DNA of 7,466 nucleotides from Acidobacteriota bacterium (GTDB taxonomy: Bacteria; Acidobacteriota; Terriglobia; Terriglobales; Acidobacteriaceae), in the NCBI GenBank assembly GCA_021851625.1, contig JAJZCX010000063.1:1-7466 (forward strand), given 5' to 3'. This document shows positions 1-5,790 of this stretch, in pieces. The stretch's first letter is position 1. Each line of letters opens with the position of its first letter. Under the pieces are notes generated by a model. The model searched no databases, was not told the DNA's origin, and saw only the letters and a list, made by a program, of their open reading frames with translations. Made by a program: the position numbers and the translations under genes.

Positions 1-252
1 AATCTCGTATTCGGGATAATCCTGTTCAAAGAAGGTCGCCAGGTGCGCTTCCAGCCCCGGCTCATCGCCGTGCAGCGGCTTCAACAGACTCACCGGCGGC
101 GTAAACTCCGGCGCAGACTTCGATGCGAACTCACTGCGCCTGCGCGCGCGAAATCGCCACGCTGCCACCAGCACCATTCCACCAAAGACGCTGGAGGTGA
201 GCAGACCGAAGCAGCCAACGGCCAAAAAAAATTCTAGGAGAAGTGTGTGCAT
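1..252 (-). CDS. Membrane-anchored glycosyltransferase, ceramide glucosyltransferase / HpnI-like (N-terminal part, cut by window edge)
   Basis: This is an open frame of 84 codons from an ATG at 250-252 that runs off the left edge. Residues about 4-33 form a hydrophobic segment (LLLEFFLAVGCFGLL ... GGMVLVAAW) followed by a basic stretch (RFRARRR), as expected for an N-terminal membrane anchor with the catalytic domain on the cytoplasmic side. It is followed by P-P-V-S-L-L-K-P-L-H-G-D-E-P-G-L and then F-F-E-Q-D-Y-P-E-Y-E-I. This 'VS-LKPL-G-dpgL ... f-QDYP-yEI' opening is characteristic of GT2/GT21 enzymes such as ceramide glucosyltransferase and the hopanoid-associated HpnI, which transfer sugars from nucleotide-sugar donors to lipid acceptors. 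The catalytic D-x-D and Q-x-x-R-W motifs would lie beyond the edge and cannot be checked. The start is 38 bases after the hspR stop with no clear Shine-Dalgarno sequence, so read-through from hspR is possible. The family call is fairly firm; the specific substrate is inference. Confidence 0.7.
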   Translation of the reverse strand, partial: MHTLLLEFFLAVGCFGLLTSSVFGGMVLVAAWRFRARRRSEFASKSAPEFTPPVSLLKPLHGDEPGLEAHLATFFEQDYPEYEI

Positions 253-290
253 GGAATGGGTGTGCCAACAACAGAATACTGCAAGCTTCT

Positions 291-731
291 TTATTTCTTC
301 TTGCCCGGCTCACGCGGACGCATCTCACGCACGCTCACCTCGCGCGCCTCGACAGGAATAATTGCTGGCCGACGCAGCGGCACCAAGCCGGGCGTCGCCT
401 GCTGGGCCGCCTGTTGCACGCGCGCCAGCATCTCCGAGCGCACATAATCCACAAAGCTCTGCATCTGACGATTCATCTCTTCCATGCGCTCGCGCATTTG
501 CAAAATGATGCCGATTCCAGCAATGTTCACGCCCAAGTCGCGCGCCAAATTCAAAATAAATTCCAACCGCTCCAAGTCTTCATCGGTGTACAGGCGCGTG
601 TTGCCGTCCGTGCGCGACGGCTTCAGCAGCCCTTCGCGTTCATACATGCGCAGCGTCTGCGGGTGAATGCCGTACATCTCCGCCACTGACGAGATCATGT
701 ACGCGCCTTTGGATTTTCGCTTTGCCGTCAT
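291..731 (-). CDS. hspR: HspR, MerR-family heat-shock repressor
   Basis: The product is 146 residues. A MerR-type winged helix-turn-helix occupies residues about 11-75: Y-M-I-S-S-V-A-E-M-Y-G-I-H-P-Q-T-L-R-M-Y-E-R-E-G-L-L, then the wing with G-N-T-R-L-Y-T and D-L-E-R-L-E-F-I. After it comes a heptad-like helix rich in M, E, R and Q (about 76-105), the likely dimerisation coiled coil, and a basic tail ending G-K-K-K. 'IHPQTLR-YEREGLL-PSRT-GNTRLY' is the hallmark of HspR rather than metal- or drug-sensing MerR proteins. In actinobacteria HspR represses the dnaK operon at HAIR sites with DnaK as co-repressor. The frame is open further upstream, to 977, but that extension lies antisense to the DUF3617-like gene and has no family similarity; the ATG at 729-731 directly follows a purine-rich AAGGGGGAAGGG. 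Its position near dnaJ and dnaK fits the role. No cysteine is present, so redox sensing through thiols is unlikely. Confidence 0.93.
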   Translation of the reverse strand: MTAKRKSKGAYMISSVAEMYGIHPQTLRMYEREGLLKPSRTDGNTRLYTDEDLERLEFILNLARDLGVNIAGIGIILQMRERMEEMNRQMQSFVDYVRSEMLARVQQAAQQATPGLVPLRRPAIIPVEAREVSVREMRPREPGKKK

Positions 732-803
732 CCCTTCCCCCTTGATCTGCGCTTCGTCCCGCATCCCCAATCCATGCCGGACTGTGCTAATCTGAGCGGC
801 GAC

Positions 804-1256
804 ATGAAATTCATCCCCACTTTTCTGCTCGCACTCTCTTGGGTGGCGATTCCCGCCGCTCACGCTCAATCTGCCCAGCCCAACTTCAAACCCGGACAGT
901 GGCAGGTCACCTCCACCGTCACGCCGTCCATCGGCAAGCCGGTGCATAAAACCGTCACCGTCTGCGCCAAAAATCACGGCGACCTATGGAACCAGCCCCA
1001 TCCCGGCCAGCAATGCTCCGCGCCACAAGTCACGTCGATCCCCAGCGGCTACAACGTCAAAATCCAATGCAGCGGCGGTGCCGGTCCTGTGCAGTGGAAG
1101 ATGTCCTCCAGCGTGGATGAAACCCTATCCGCTGGCGGCGATAGCTTCCAAGCCAACGGCACCACCACTTCAGAAACCACCCTGCCCGGTCGTCCCCCCA
1201 TGCAGGTTAGCGCCACCATGCAGTCCACCGGCAAACTTCTCGGCGCCTGCAAGTAA
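804..1256 (+). CDS. Secreted DUF3617-like small protein
   Basis: The product is 150 residues and is the only plus-strand gene here. It begins with a clear Sec signal peptide: M-K-F, a hydrophobic core (FLLALSWVAIPAA) and a signal peptidase I site after A-H-A at residue 21. The mature part starts with F-K-P-G-Q-W-Q-V-T-S-T-V-T, the usual opening of DUF3617 proteins, and carries four cysteines (V-C-A-K, Q-C-S-A-P, I-Q-C-S-G-G and the C-terminal G-A-C-K) that could form two periplasmic disulphides. The middle (W-K-M-S-S-S-V, G-D-S-F-Q-A-N-G-T-T-T-S-E-T-T) is Ser/Thr-rich and reads like a beta-strand fold. An in-frame ATG at 774 would place ten polar residues before the signal, so 804 is preferred. 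No strong Shine-Dalgarno sequence is visible. It is divergent from hspR (72 bases apart) and convergent with dnaJ (stops 15 bases apart). Function unknown; the family assignment is from memory of the motif pattern. Confidence 0.8.
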   Translation: MKFIPTFLLALSWVAIPAAHAQSAQPNFKPGQWQVTSTVTPSIGKPVHKTVTVCAKNHGDLWNQPHPGQQCSAPQVTSIPSGYNVKIQCSGGAGPVQWKMSSSVDETLSAGGDSFQANGTTTSETTLPGRPPMQVSATMQSTGKLLGACK

Positions 1257-1271
1257 CCGCGCTGCGCATCC

Positions 1272-2525
1272 CTATACGGCCCGCGTCAGCAACTCTTGGC
1301 GCGGGTCTTCCGGGTTCAACTGCGCCAGCTCACGCAAAATCTCCCGCGACCGCTCATCCTGGGCCTTCGGCGCGATCAACTGCACCTCAACGATCTGATC
1401 CCCGCGCGTGCCCTCGCGCACGGCGCTGGCCACGCCCTTCTCGCGCATCCGCAGCTTTTGCCCACTCTGCGTACCCGGCGGAATCTTCAACTGCGCCCGC
1501 CCGTCAATCGTCGGCACGTCAATCTTCGCGCCCAGCGCCGCTTCGCTCACCGTCACCGGCACCGTCAGGTAAATATCATCGCCCGCGCGTGTGAATATCG
1601 GGTGCGTCTCCACCCGCATGATCAGATACAAGTCGCCCGCTGCGCCGCCATGCGCGCCCGCATTGCCCTTGCCACCCAGTCGAATGCGCTGCCCATCGCG
1701 CGTGCCCGGCTTCACCCGAAACTCAATCGTCTCCGTGCGCGCCACCAATCCCTCGCCGCCGCAATTTGTGCAGGCGCTGCGCACCCGCCCCGTGCCTTGG
1801 CAGCGCGGGCATTGCAGGTTGAACTTCATCCGCCCGCCCATCTGCGTCACCTGGCCGGTGCCATCGCACTCCTGGCAAATGCTCTCGCCGCCGCTGGAGC
1901 TTTTGCCCTTGCACACCGGGCACATCTCGCGCCGCGACACTTGCAGCTTCACCGTGCCGCCGCGAATCGAGGTCCAGAAATCAATGCTCACCTGATATTC
2001 AAGATCGGTGCCCGCCTCCGGCACCTCTTCACGATGTCCACCGCGAAAGGCTCCTGAAAATATGTCGCGGAAGCTGCCCCACGAAGAATGCGATGACTGC
2101 GCAGATTGACCAGCGCCCTGCCCTGCCGCTCCCTGTCCAGCCGCGCCACGGCCCATGCCGCCCGCGCTGCGGCTGCGCGAAAAGGGAGTGTCATCAAAAT
2201 CCGTAAAATCAAATCCGCCAAAATCAAACGGAACGCCTGCACCTGCGCGTCCGCCCTGGCCGCGCGCCGCCGCCTCTGCCGCCGCCGGATCAATGTTGTC
2301 GGAGTAGAAGCCAAGCTGGTCGTAAATCTTGCGCTTCTTCTCGTCGCTCAACACATCGTTGGCCTCGGAGATTTCCTTGAAGCGCTCCTCGGCCTTCTTG
2401 TCGCCGGGGTTCACATCCGGGTGGTGCTTGCGCGCCAGCTTGCGGAAGGCCTTGCGAATCTCCTCCGCCGTGGCCGTCTTCTTCACTCCGAGCGTGCCGT
2501 AATAGTCTTTGGTCTGTGTGGGCAT
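1272..2525 (-). CDS. dnaJ: Chaperone protein DnaJ (Hsp40, type I)
   Basis: The product is 417 residues. The N-terminal J domain (about 7-72) opens with D-Y-Y-G-T-L-G-V and carries the invariant H-P-D at 35-37, which stimulates DnaK's ATPase. A long Gly/Phe/Ala/Ser/Gln-rich linker follows (about 80-155), including F-G-G-F-D-F and a tandem A-A-G-Q-G, and leads into the D-I-F motif (F-R-D-I-F-S-G-A-F). The zinc-binding domain has all four cysteine motifs: C-P-V-C-K-G-K-S, C-Q-E-C-D-G-T-G, C-P-R-C-Q-G-T-G and C-T-N-C-G-G-E-G. The first ends in Ser where Gly is usual, but all eight zinc cysteines are present. The C-terminal substrate-binding and dimerisation domains follow (G-D-L-Y-L-I-M-R-V; R-E-K-G-V). 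The linker is longer than usual, bringing the total above the usual length of about 380. The ATG at 2523-2525 has only a weak Shine-Dalgarno sequence and lies 36 bases after the higA stop, so transcription from higBA or further upstream is plausible. No HAIR-like site is seen close to it. Confidence 0.96.
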   Translation of the reverse strand: MPTQTKDYYGTLGVKKTATAEEIRKAFRKLARKHHPDVNPGDKKAEERFKEISEANDVLSDEKKRKIYDQLGFYSDNIDPAAAEAAARGQGGRAGAGVPFDFGGFDFTDFDDTPFSRSRSAGGMGRGAAGQGAAGQGAGQSAQSSHSSWGSFRDIFSGAFRGGHREEVPEAGTDLEYQVSIDFWTSIRGGTVKLQVSRREMCPVCKGKSSSGGESICQECDGTGQVTQMGGRMKFNLQCPRCQGTGRVRSACTNCGGEGLVARTETIEFRVKPGTRDGQRIRLGGKGNAGAHGGAAGDLYLIMRVETHPIFTRAGDDIYLTVPVTVSEAALGAKIDVPTIDGRAQLKIPPGTQSGQKLRMREKGVASAVREGTRGDQIVEVQLIAPKAQDERSREILRELAQLNPEDPRQELLTRAV

Positions 2526-2561
2526 AGGCTGCTGCTCTGATTATGCACCTGAAAACGCGGG

Positions 2562-2912
2562 TTACGCGCTACGTTTCATCCGGGTTGAGTTTTGCGTTCC
2601 CACTTTGCTTCGTGGCTGCACTTCGCGGTGAATTTTCATGCGCAAAGTATCCTCTGCGACTGCAAGCTCGTAAGACTTTTGCATGTTCATCCAGAAATCT
2701 GGGCTGGTGCCGAAATAAATTCCCAGACGGATGGCCGTATCTGCGGTGATGCCTCGGCGCTCATTCACAATTTCGGAGATGCGGGTAGTGGGAACACGCA
2801 GTGCAAGGCCAAGCGCATTCATCGACAGCGCGAGTGGCTTCATGAAATCTTCACGGAGGAATTCGCCGGGATGAATGGCGACGAGTCTGTCTCTTGATGT
2901 TCGCTGTGGCAT
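2562..2912 (-). CDS. higA: HigA-type antitoxin (XRE-family DNA-binding)
   Basis: The product is 116 residues. It opens, after a short basic lead, with I-H-P-G-E-F-L-R-E-D-F, the signature of the HigA/VapI antitoxin family. A helix-turn-helix follows at about 29-52 (L-S-M-N-A-L-G-L-A-L-R-V-P-T-T-R-I-S-E-I-V-N), then R-R-G-I-T-A-D-T-A-I-R-L-G-I-Y-F-G-T-S-P-D-F-W-M-N-M-Q, which is near consensus. The antitoxin neutralises HigB and represses its own operon. The start at 2910-2912 is chosen because a strong GGAGG sits 8-9 bases ahead; an in-frame start further upstream would lie inside the toxin gene. The gene begins 13 bases after the toxin stop, giving toxin-first order as is usual for higBA. 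The C-terminus has an extra polar, basic tail of about 20 residues (Q-P-R-S-K ... R-M-K-R-S-A) beyond the usual end, perhaps changed by later mutation. Confidence 0.92.
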   Translation of the reverse strand: MPQRTSRDRLVAIHPGEFLREDFMKPLALSMNALGLALRVPTTRISEIVNERRGITADTAIRLGIYFGTSPDFWMNMQKSYELAVAEDTLRMKIHREVQPRSKVGTQNSTRMKRSA

Positions 2913-2920
2913 CGAAATGT

Positions 2921-2928
2921 CCCTCCTA
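2921..2928 (-). promoter_or_regulatory. Ribosome binding site of higA overlapping the higB stop
   Basis: On the minus strand TAGGAGGG spans the higB stop codon (TAG) and a near-perfect Shine-Dalgarno sequence, 8 bases before the higA ATG. It fixes the higA start. It also suggests that ribosomes ending on the toxin help initiate on the antitoxin; the coupling is inference. Confidence 0.75.
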
Positions 2929-3204
2929 GTGATAATCCACAATCTCTACGTCCCACGCGTGATTTTCATGCCAGCGAAAACAAACGCGGTACTGATTATT
3001 GATGCGGATGCTATGTTGCCCCTGACGATCTCCCTTCAACGCTTCAAGGTGATTTCCCGGAGGATATCTGAGATCGTCGAGGGATTTTGCAAAATCAATT
3101 GCACCGAGCCTGCGGGCTGCAATCCGGGCAATGCTTCCATATTTCCTGCTGCGACCCGTCGTAAAAATCTTCCGCGTTTCGTCGTCCTTAAAATGACGGA
3201 TCAC
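2926..3204 (-). CDS. higB: HigB-type toxin, RelE/ParE superfamily
   Basis: The product is 92 residues, a typical HigB length, starting at a GTG (3202-3204). It shows the HigB pattern throughout: an opening I-R-H-F-K-D-D-E-T, the central S-L-D-D-L-R-Y-P-P-G-N-H-L-E-A-L-K-G-D-R, then S-I-R-I-N-N-Q-Y-R-V-C-F-R-W, and the closing D-V-E-I-V-D-Y-H. HigB toxins are ribosome-dependent mRNA endonucleases. The C-terminal Asp-Tyr-His and the Arg in Q-Y-R (residue 73) fall where catalytic residues are reported in characterised HigB proteins, so it looks intact. The stop codon TAG overlaps the Shine-Dalgarno sequence of higA, suggesting coupled translation. The pair is visibly less GC-rich than dnaJ next to it (bases 2881-2940 are 29/60 GC against 43/60 in 1741-1800), consistent with later acquisition. 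No obvious Shine-Dalgarno sequence precedes the GTG, which may keep toxin synthesis low. Confidence 0.93.
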   Translation of the reverse strand: MIRHFKDDETRKIFTTGRSRKYGSIARIAARRLGAIDFAKSLDDLRYPPGNHLEALKGDRQGQHSIRINNQYRVCFRWHENHAWDVEIVDYH

Positions 3205-3331
3205 ACGTACAGCGTATCACGGACGGCGTTAAATGCTCATCGGAATAATTACTCCAATTTAACCAGCGGGTTTTTGAATGAACGCGAGAAAACACTCCTT
3301 TGCGCCGTGGATGCCAACCCTCCAAATACCT

Positions 3332-3445
3332 TGTCATCCCGACCGAAGTCCGCGCCAGCGGACGCAGTGGAGGTATCTGCGGTTTGTCTTCACCCACAAT
3401 CAACCGCAGATTCCTCGACTCTGCTGCGCTCCGCTCGGAATGACA
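3332..3445. repeat. Long imperfect inverted repeat (dispersed REP/MITE-like element)
   Basis: The left arm (3332-3384) begins TGTCATCCCGACCG and ends TCTGCGGTT. The right arm (3402-3445), read on the other strand, begins TGTCATTCCGAGCGG and ends AATCTGCGGTT. The loop is 17 bases (3385-3401). The outer and inner ends of the arms match closely and the middle diverges, partly because the left arm contains a nested perfect 6-base stem (GTCCGC / GCGGAC, 3348-3363). Units with a TGTCATTCCGAGCG-type end and an AATCTGCGG core are scattered in many copies through Acidobacteriota and some other genomes, commonly between genes. Transcribed, it would fold into a long hairpin. Mechanism of spread is unknown to me; no transposase is present. 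Confidence 0.8.
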
Positions 3446-3480
3446 TTTTTGTTGGCAATGTTGCAATTCCCCACGAGAGA

Positions 3481-3505
3481 GTCATTCTGAGAACTCCCCC
3501 CCCCC
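3481..3505. repeat. Repeat-end fragment followed by a C10 homopolymer
   Basis: GTCATTCTGAG (3481-3491) resembles the outer end of the neighbouring inverted repeat, suggesting a solo or truncated copy. It is followed by AACT and ten consecutive C bases (3496-3505) that stop one base before the stop codon of the 57-residue gene (3507-3509). The run lies outside any reading frame, so it would not switch a protein on and off, but its length could vary by slippage. Confidence 0.5.
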
Positions 3506-3506
3506 A

Positions 3507-3680
3507 TCAGTTCCAAACCATCTTCACATCCATCGGTTCAATGCGCACGAACATATCCGGCGCAACGCGACGCAGCTTGCGCGCGAAGCTCTCGGCCTCC
3601 TCGCGTGTGTCAAAGATCTGGCGGTCTTTCACGGCTCCTGCCAAAATCTGCTCGCACTTCCAAACGGTCTCTGCTGTCAT
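3507..3680 (-). CDS. Conserved-looking hypothetical protein, 57 residues
   Basis: The small protein begins M-T-A-E-T-V-W-K-C-E-Q-I-L-A-G-A-V-K-D-R-Q, continues I-F-D-T-R-E-E-A-E-S-F-A-R-K-L-R-R-V and ends in M-V-W-N. It has no signal peptide or membrane segment and a single cysteine. The layout suggests a short strand, a helix (about 25-39) and a C-terminal strand (M-F-V-R-I-E-P-M), an alpha/beta mini-fold. The frame is open to 3740, but the ATG at 3678-3680 is preceded by an excellent GGGGAGGG at good spacing, so I use it. It follows dnaK by 119 bases with no obvious terminator between, so it may share the dnaK transcript. I recall similar small proteins in Acidobacteriota but cannot name a family; function unknown. 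Confidence 0.72.
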   Translation of the reverse strand: MTAETVWKCEQILAGAVKDRQIFDTREEAESFARKLRRVAPDMFVRIEPMDVKMVWN

Positions 3681-3686
3681 CGCAAT

Positions 3687-3694
3687 CCCTCCCC
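3687..3694 (-). promoter_or_regulatory. Ribosome binding site of the 57-residue gene
   Basis: GGGGAGGG on the minus strand lies 6 bases before the ATG at 3678-3680. It decides the start codon against longer in-frame alternatives and is the main evidence that this small frame is translated. Confidence 0.65.
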
Positions 3695-3799
3695 TACCGC
3701 TCACTCTGTACTGCCATAAAAACGCAGGGCACCCCAGCAAACATTGCGGAAGCGCCCCAGGATTCTTCGTGCACGTACAAAAAGTCTCTGCTTTTTTCT

Positions 3800-5737
3800 T
3801 TACTTCTTCTCTTCCACGTCCACGTACTCAGCGTCAATGACGCCTTCGTCCTTTTTGGCCTCGTCCTTGGCTTCGGCCTGTCGCGCCGCGGCATCGGCTG
3901 CGGCGGCATCGGCTGCATCCGAACCGGTGGCGGCATTGGCCTTGTACATCGCCTCTGCCAATTTGTGGCTGGCCGTGGTCAGCTTTTCGCGTGCGGCGTT
4001 TAGCTCCGCAGCGCTCGGCTGGCCTTCCAGCGTCTTCTTGGCCTCGGCCAACGCAGCTTCCACGTCGGTCTTGTCGGCATCGGCCACCTTGTCGCCGCTG
4101 TCCTTCAACATCTTTTCAATGTTGTAGACCAGGCTGTCCAAGCCGTTGCGCGCTTCGATCTCATCGCGCTTGGCTTGATCCTCCGCCGCGTGCGACTCGG
4201 CCTCCTTGGCCATGCGCTCCACCTCTTCCTTGCTCAGGCCCGAGGAGGAGGTAATCGTGATCTTCTGATCCTTGCCCGTGGCCATGTCTTTCGCGGTCAC
4301 GTTCAAAATGCCGTTGGCGTCGATGTCAAAGGTCACCTGCACCTGCGGCACGCCGCGCTGCGCCGTGGGAATGCCGCTCAGCTTGAACTTGCCCAGCGTG
4401 CGGTTCTGGTTGGCCAAGGGCCGCTCGCCCTGCAGCACGTGAATCTCCACCTCGGTTTGGTTGTCCGCGGCGGTGGAGAAGGTCTCCGTCTTTTTGGTCG
4501 GAATCGTCGTGTTGCGCGGGATCATCGGCGTGGCCACGCTGCCCAGGGTTTCAATGGCCAGCGTCAACGGCGTCACATCCAGCAGCAACAGGTCCTTCAC
4601 CTCGCCAGCCAACACGCCGGCCTGCACCGCCGCGCCCACAGCCACTACTTCATCTGGATTGACGCCCTTGTGCGGCTCCTTGCCAAAGAGTTCTTTCACC
4701 AGCGTTTGAATGCGCGGCATGCGCGTCTGTCCGCCCACGAGCACCACTTCGTCAATCTTGCTCACGTCCAGGCCCGCATCGCTCAGCGCCTGCTTGCAGG
4801 GCTGCATCGAGCGCTGCAAGATGTCCTCAACCAACTGCTCCAGCTTTGCGCGCGTCAGCTTCTTCACCAAGTGCTTCGGCCCGGTCGCATCCGCCGTCAC
4901 AAACGGCAGGTTGATCTCCGTCTCCATCGTGGTGGACAACTCGATCTTGGCCTTTTCCGCCGCATCCTTCAGCCGTTGCAGCGCCATCTCATTGCCCTTG
5001 GCGCGCAGGTCCAGCCCTTCATCCTTTTTGAACTCGTCGATCAGCCAATCCACAATGCGCTGATCAATGTTGTCGCCGCCCAGGTGCGTGTCGCCATTGG
5101 TGGACTTGACCTCAATGACGCCCTCGCCCACTTCGAGAATGGACACATCGAACGTACCGCCGCCGAAGTCGTAGACCACGATGGTCTCGTCCTTCTTCTT
5201 GTCCAACCCATAGGCCAGCGCCGCCGCCGTCGGCTCGTTCACAATGCGCTTCACGTCCAGCCCGGCAATCTTGCCCGCATCCTTGGTCGCCTGCCGCTGC
5301 GCGTCGTTAAAGTAGGCCGGAACGGTGATGACCGCCTCCGTCACCGTGCTGCCCAGGTAATCCTCCGCCGCCTTCTTCAGCTTTTGCAGCACCATCGCGG
5401 AGACCTCCGCGGGCGTGTAGTCCTTGCCCTGCGCCTCCACAACGATGTGGTCGCCCTGCTGCTTCACCTTGTAGGGCACCATCTTCATCTCGTCGTTCAC
5501 TTCATTGAAGCGGCGCCCCATAAACCGCTTGATGGAGTAAACCGTGTTCTCCGGGTTGGTGATGGCCTGGCGCTTGGCCACTTGGCCCACCAGCCGCTCG
5601 CCGCTCTTGGTAAACGCGACCACAGAGGGAGTCGTGCGTCCACCCTCCTCGTTGGCAATCACCTTCGGCTCGCCGCCTTCCATCACGGCGACCACCGAGT
5701 TCGTTGTTCCCAGATCAATTCCAATAATCTTGCCCAT
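3800..5737 (-). CDS. dnaK: Chaperone protein DnaK (Hsp70)
   Basis: The product is 645 residues, full length for bacterial DnaK. It is the central ATP-driven chaperone of the cytoplasm, working with DnaJ and GrpE. The nucleotide-binding domain begins M-G-K-I-I-G-I-D-L-G-T-T-N-S (phosphate 1) and contains N-E-P-T-A-A-A-L-A-Y-G, V-Y-D-F-G-G-G-T-F-D-V-S (phosphate 2) and V-V-L-V-G-G-Q-T-R-M-P (adenosine site). The hydrophobic interdomain linker V-K-D-L-L-L-L-D-V-T-P-L-T-L lies near residue 390. The substrate-binding beta domain and alpha lid follow, then an Ala/Asp-rich disordered stretch and the tail D-A-E-Y-V-D-V-E-E-K-K. The frame is open to 5821, but those extra 28 codons cover the promoter and are not DnaK-like; the ATG at 5735-5737 has GAGGGG four bases ahead. 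It has its own promoter after the aceE terminator. grpE does not follow, unlike the actinobacterial dnaK-grpE-dnaJ-hspR operon. Confidence 0.98.
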   Translation of the reverse strand: MGKIIGIDLGTTNSVVAVMEGGEPKVIANEEGGRTTPSVVAFTKSGERLVGQVAKRQAITNPENTVYSIKRFMGRRFNEVNDEMKMVPYKVKQQGDHIVVEAQGKDYTPAEVSAMVLQKLKKAAEDYLGSTVTEAVITVPAYFNDAQRQATKDAGKIAGLDVKRIVNEPTAAALAYGLDKKKDETIVVYDFGGGTFDVSILEVGEGVIEVKSTNGDTHLGGDNIDQRIVDWLIDEFKKDEGLDLRAKGNEMALQRLKDAAEKAKIELSTTMETEINLPFVTADATGPKHLVKKLTRAKLEQLVEDILQRSMQPCKQALSDAGLDVSKIDEVVLVGGQTRMPRIQTLVKELFGKEPHKGVNPDEVVAVGAAVQAGVLAGEVKDLLLLDVTPLTLAIETLGSVATPMIPRNTTIPTKKTETFSTAADNQTEVEIHVLQGERPLANQNRTLGKFKLSGIPTAQRGVPQVQVTFDIDANGILNVTAKDMATGKDQKITITSSSGLSKEEVERMAKEAESHAAEDQAKRDEIEARNGLDSLVYNIEKMLKDSGDKVADADKTDVEAALAEAKKTLEGQPSAAELNAAREKLTTASHKLAEAMYKANAATGSDAADAAAADAAARQAEAKDEAKKDEGVIDAEYVDVEEKK

Positions 5738-5790
5738 AATGCCCCTCGCTCTGCGTGTGCTGGCCTTTGGCCAGAGATAGATAGCCTCTT

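Larger units (their letters stand above)
3205..3506. other. Non-coding stretch between the 57-residue gene and higB
   Basis: About 300 bases carry no credible gene. Open frames crossing it lack ribosome binding sites, and their predicted residues reflect the repeat. It holds the long inverted repeat at 3332-3445, a short repeat-like fragment at 3481-3495 and a C10 run at 3496-3505. The part nearest higB (3205-3331) is AT-richer and should contain the higBA promoter and operator, but I could not pick a convincing -35/-10 pair or a clear palindrome. Confidence 0.7.

Noticed and set aside
732..977. N-terminal extension of HspR by 82 residues.
   Set aside because: It lies antisense to the DUF3617-like gene with no similarity to MerR proteins, and a purine-rich ribosome binding site immediately precedes the ATG at 731.
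1280..1305. Hairpin CCCGCG / CGCGGG at the end of dnaJ as a terminator for the convergent genes.
   Set aside because: No T-tract follows on either strand and it lies within the dnaJ coding sequence; GC-rich chance pairing is more likely.
3188..3466. Open frame of 92 codons whose translation contains C-H-S-E-R-S-A-A-E-S-R.
   Set aside because: That peptide is the familiar spurious translation of the dispersed inverted repeat, not a protein family. It also overlaps the start of higB out of frame.
2875..3840. Open frame of 321 codons on the plus strand across higBA, the repeat and the end of dnaK.
   Set aside because: It overlaps three well-supported minus-strand genes and a non-coding repeat, and the translation shows no domain.
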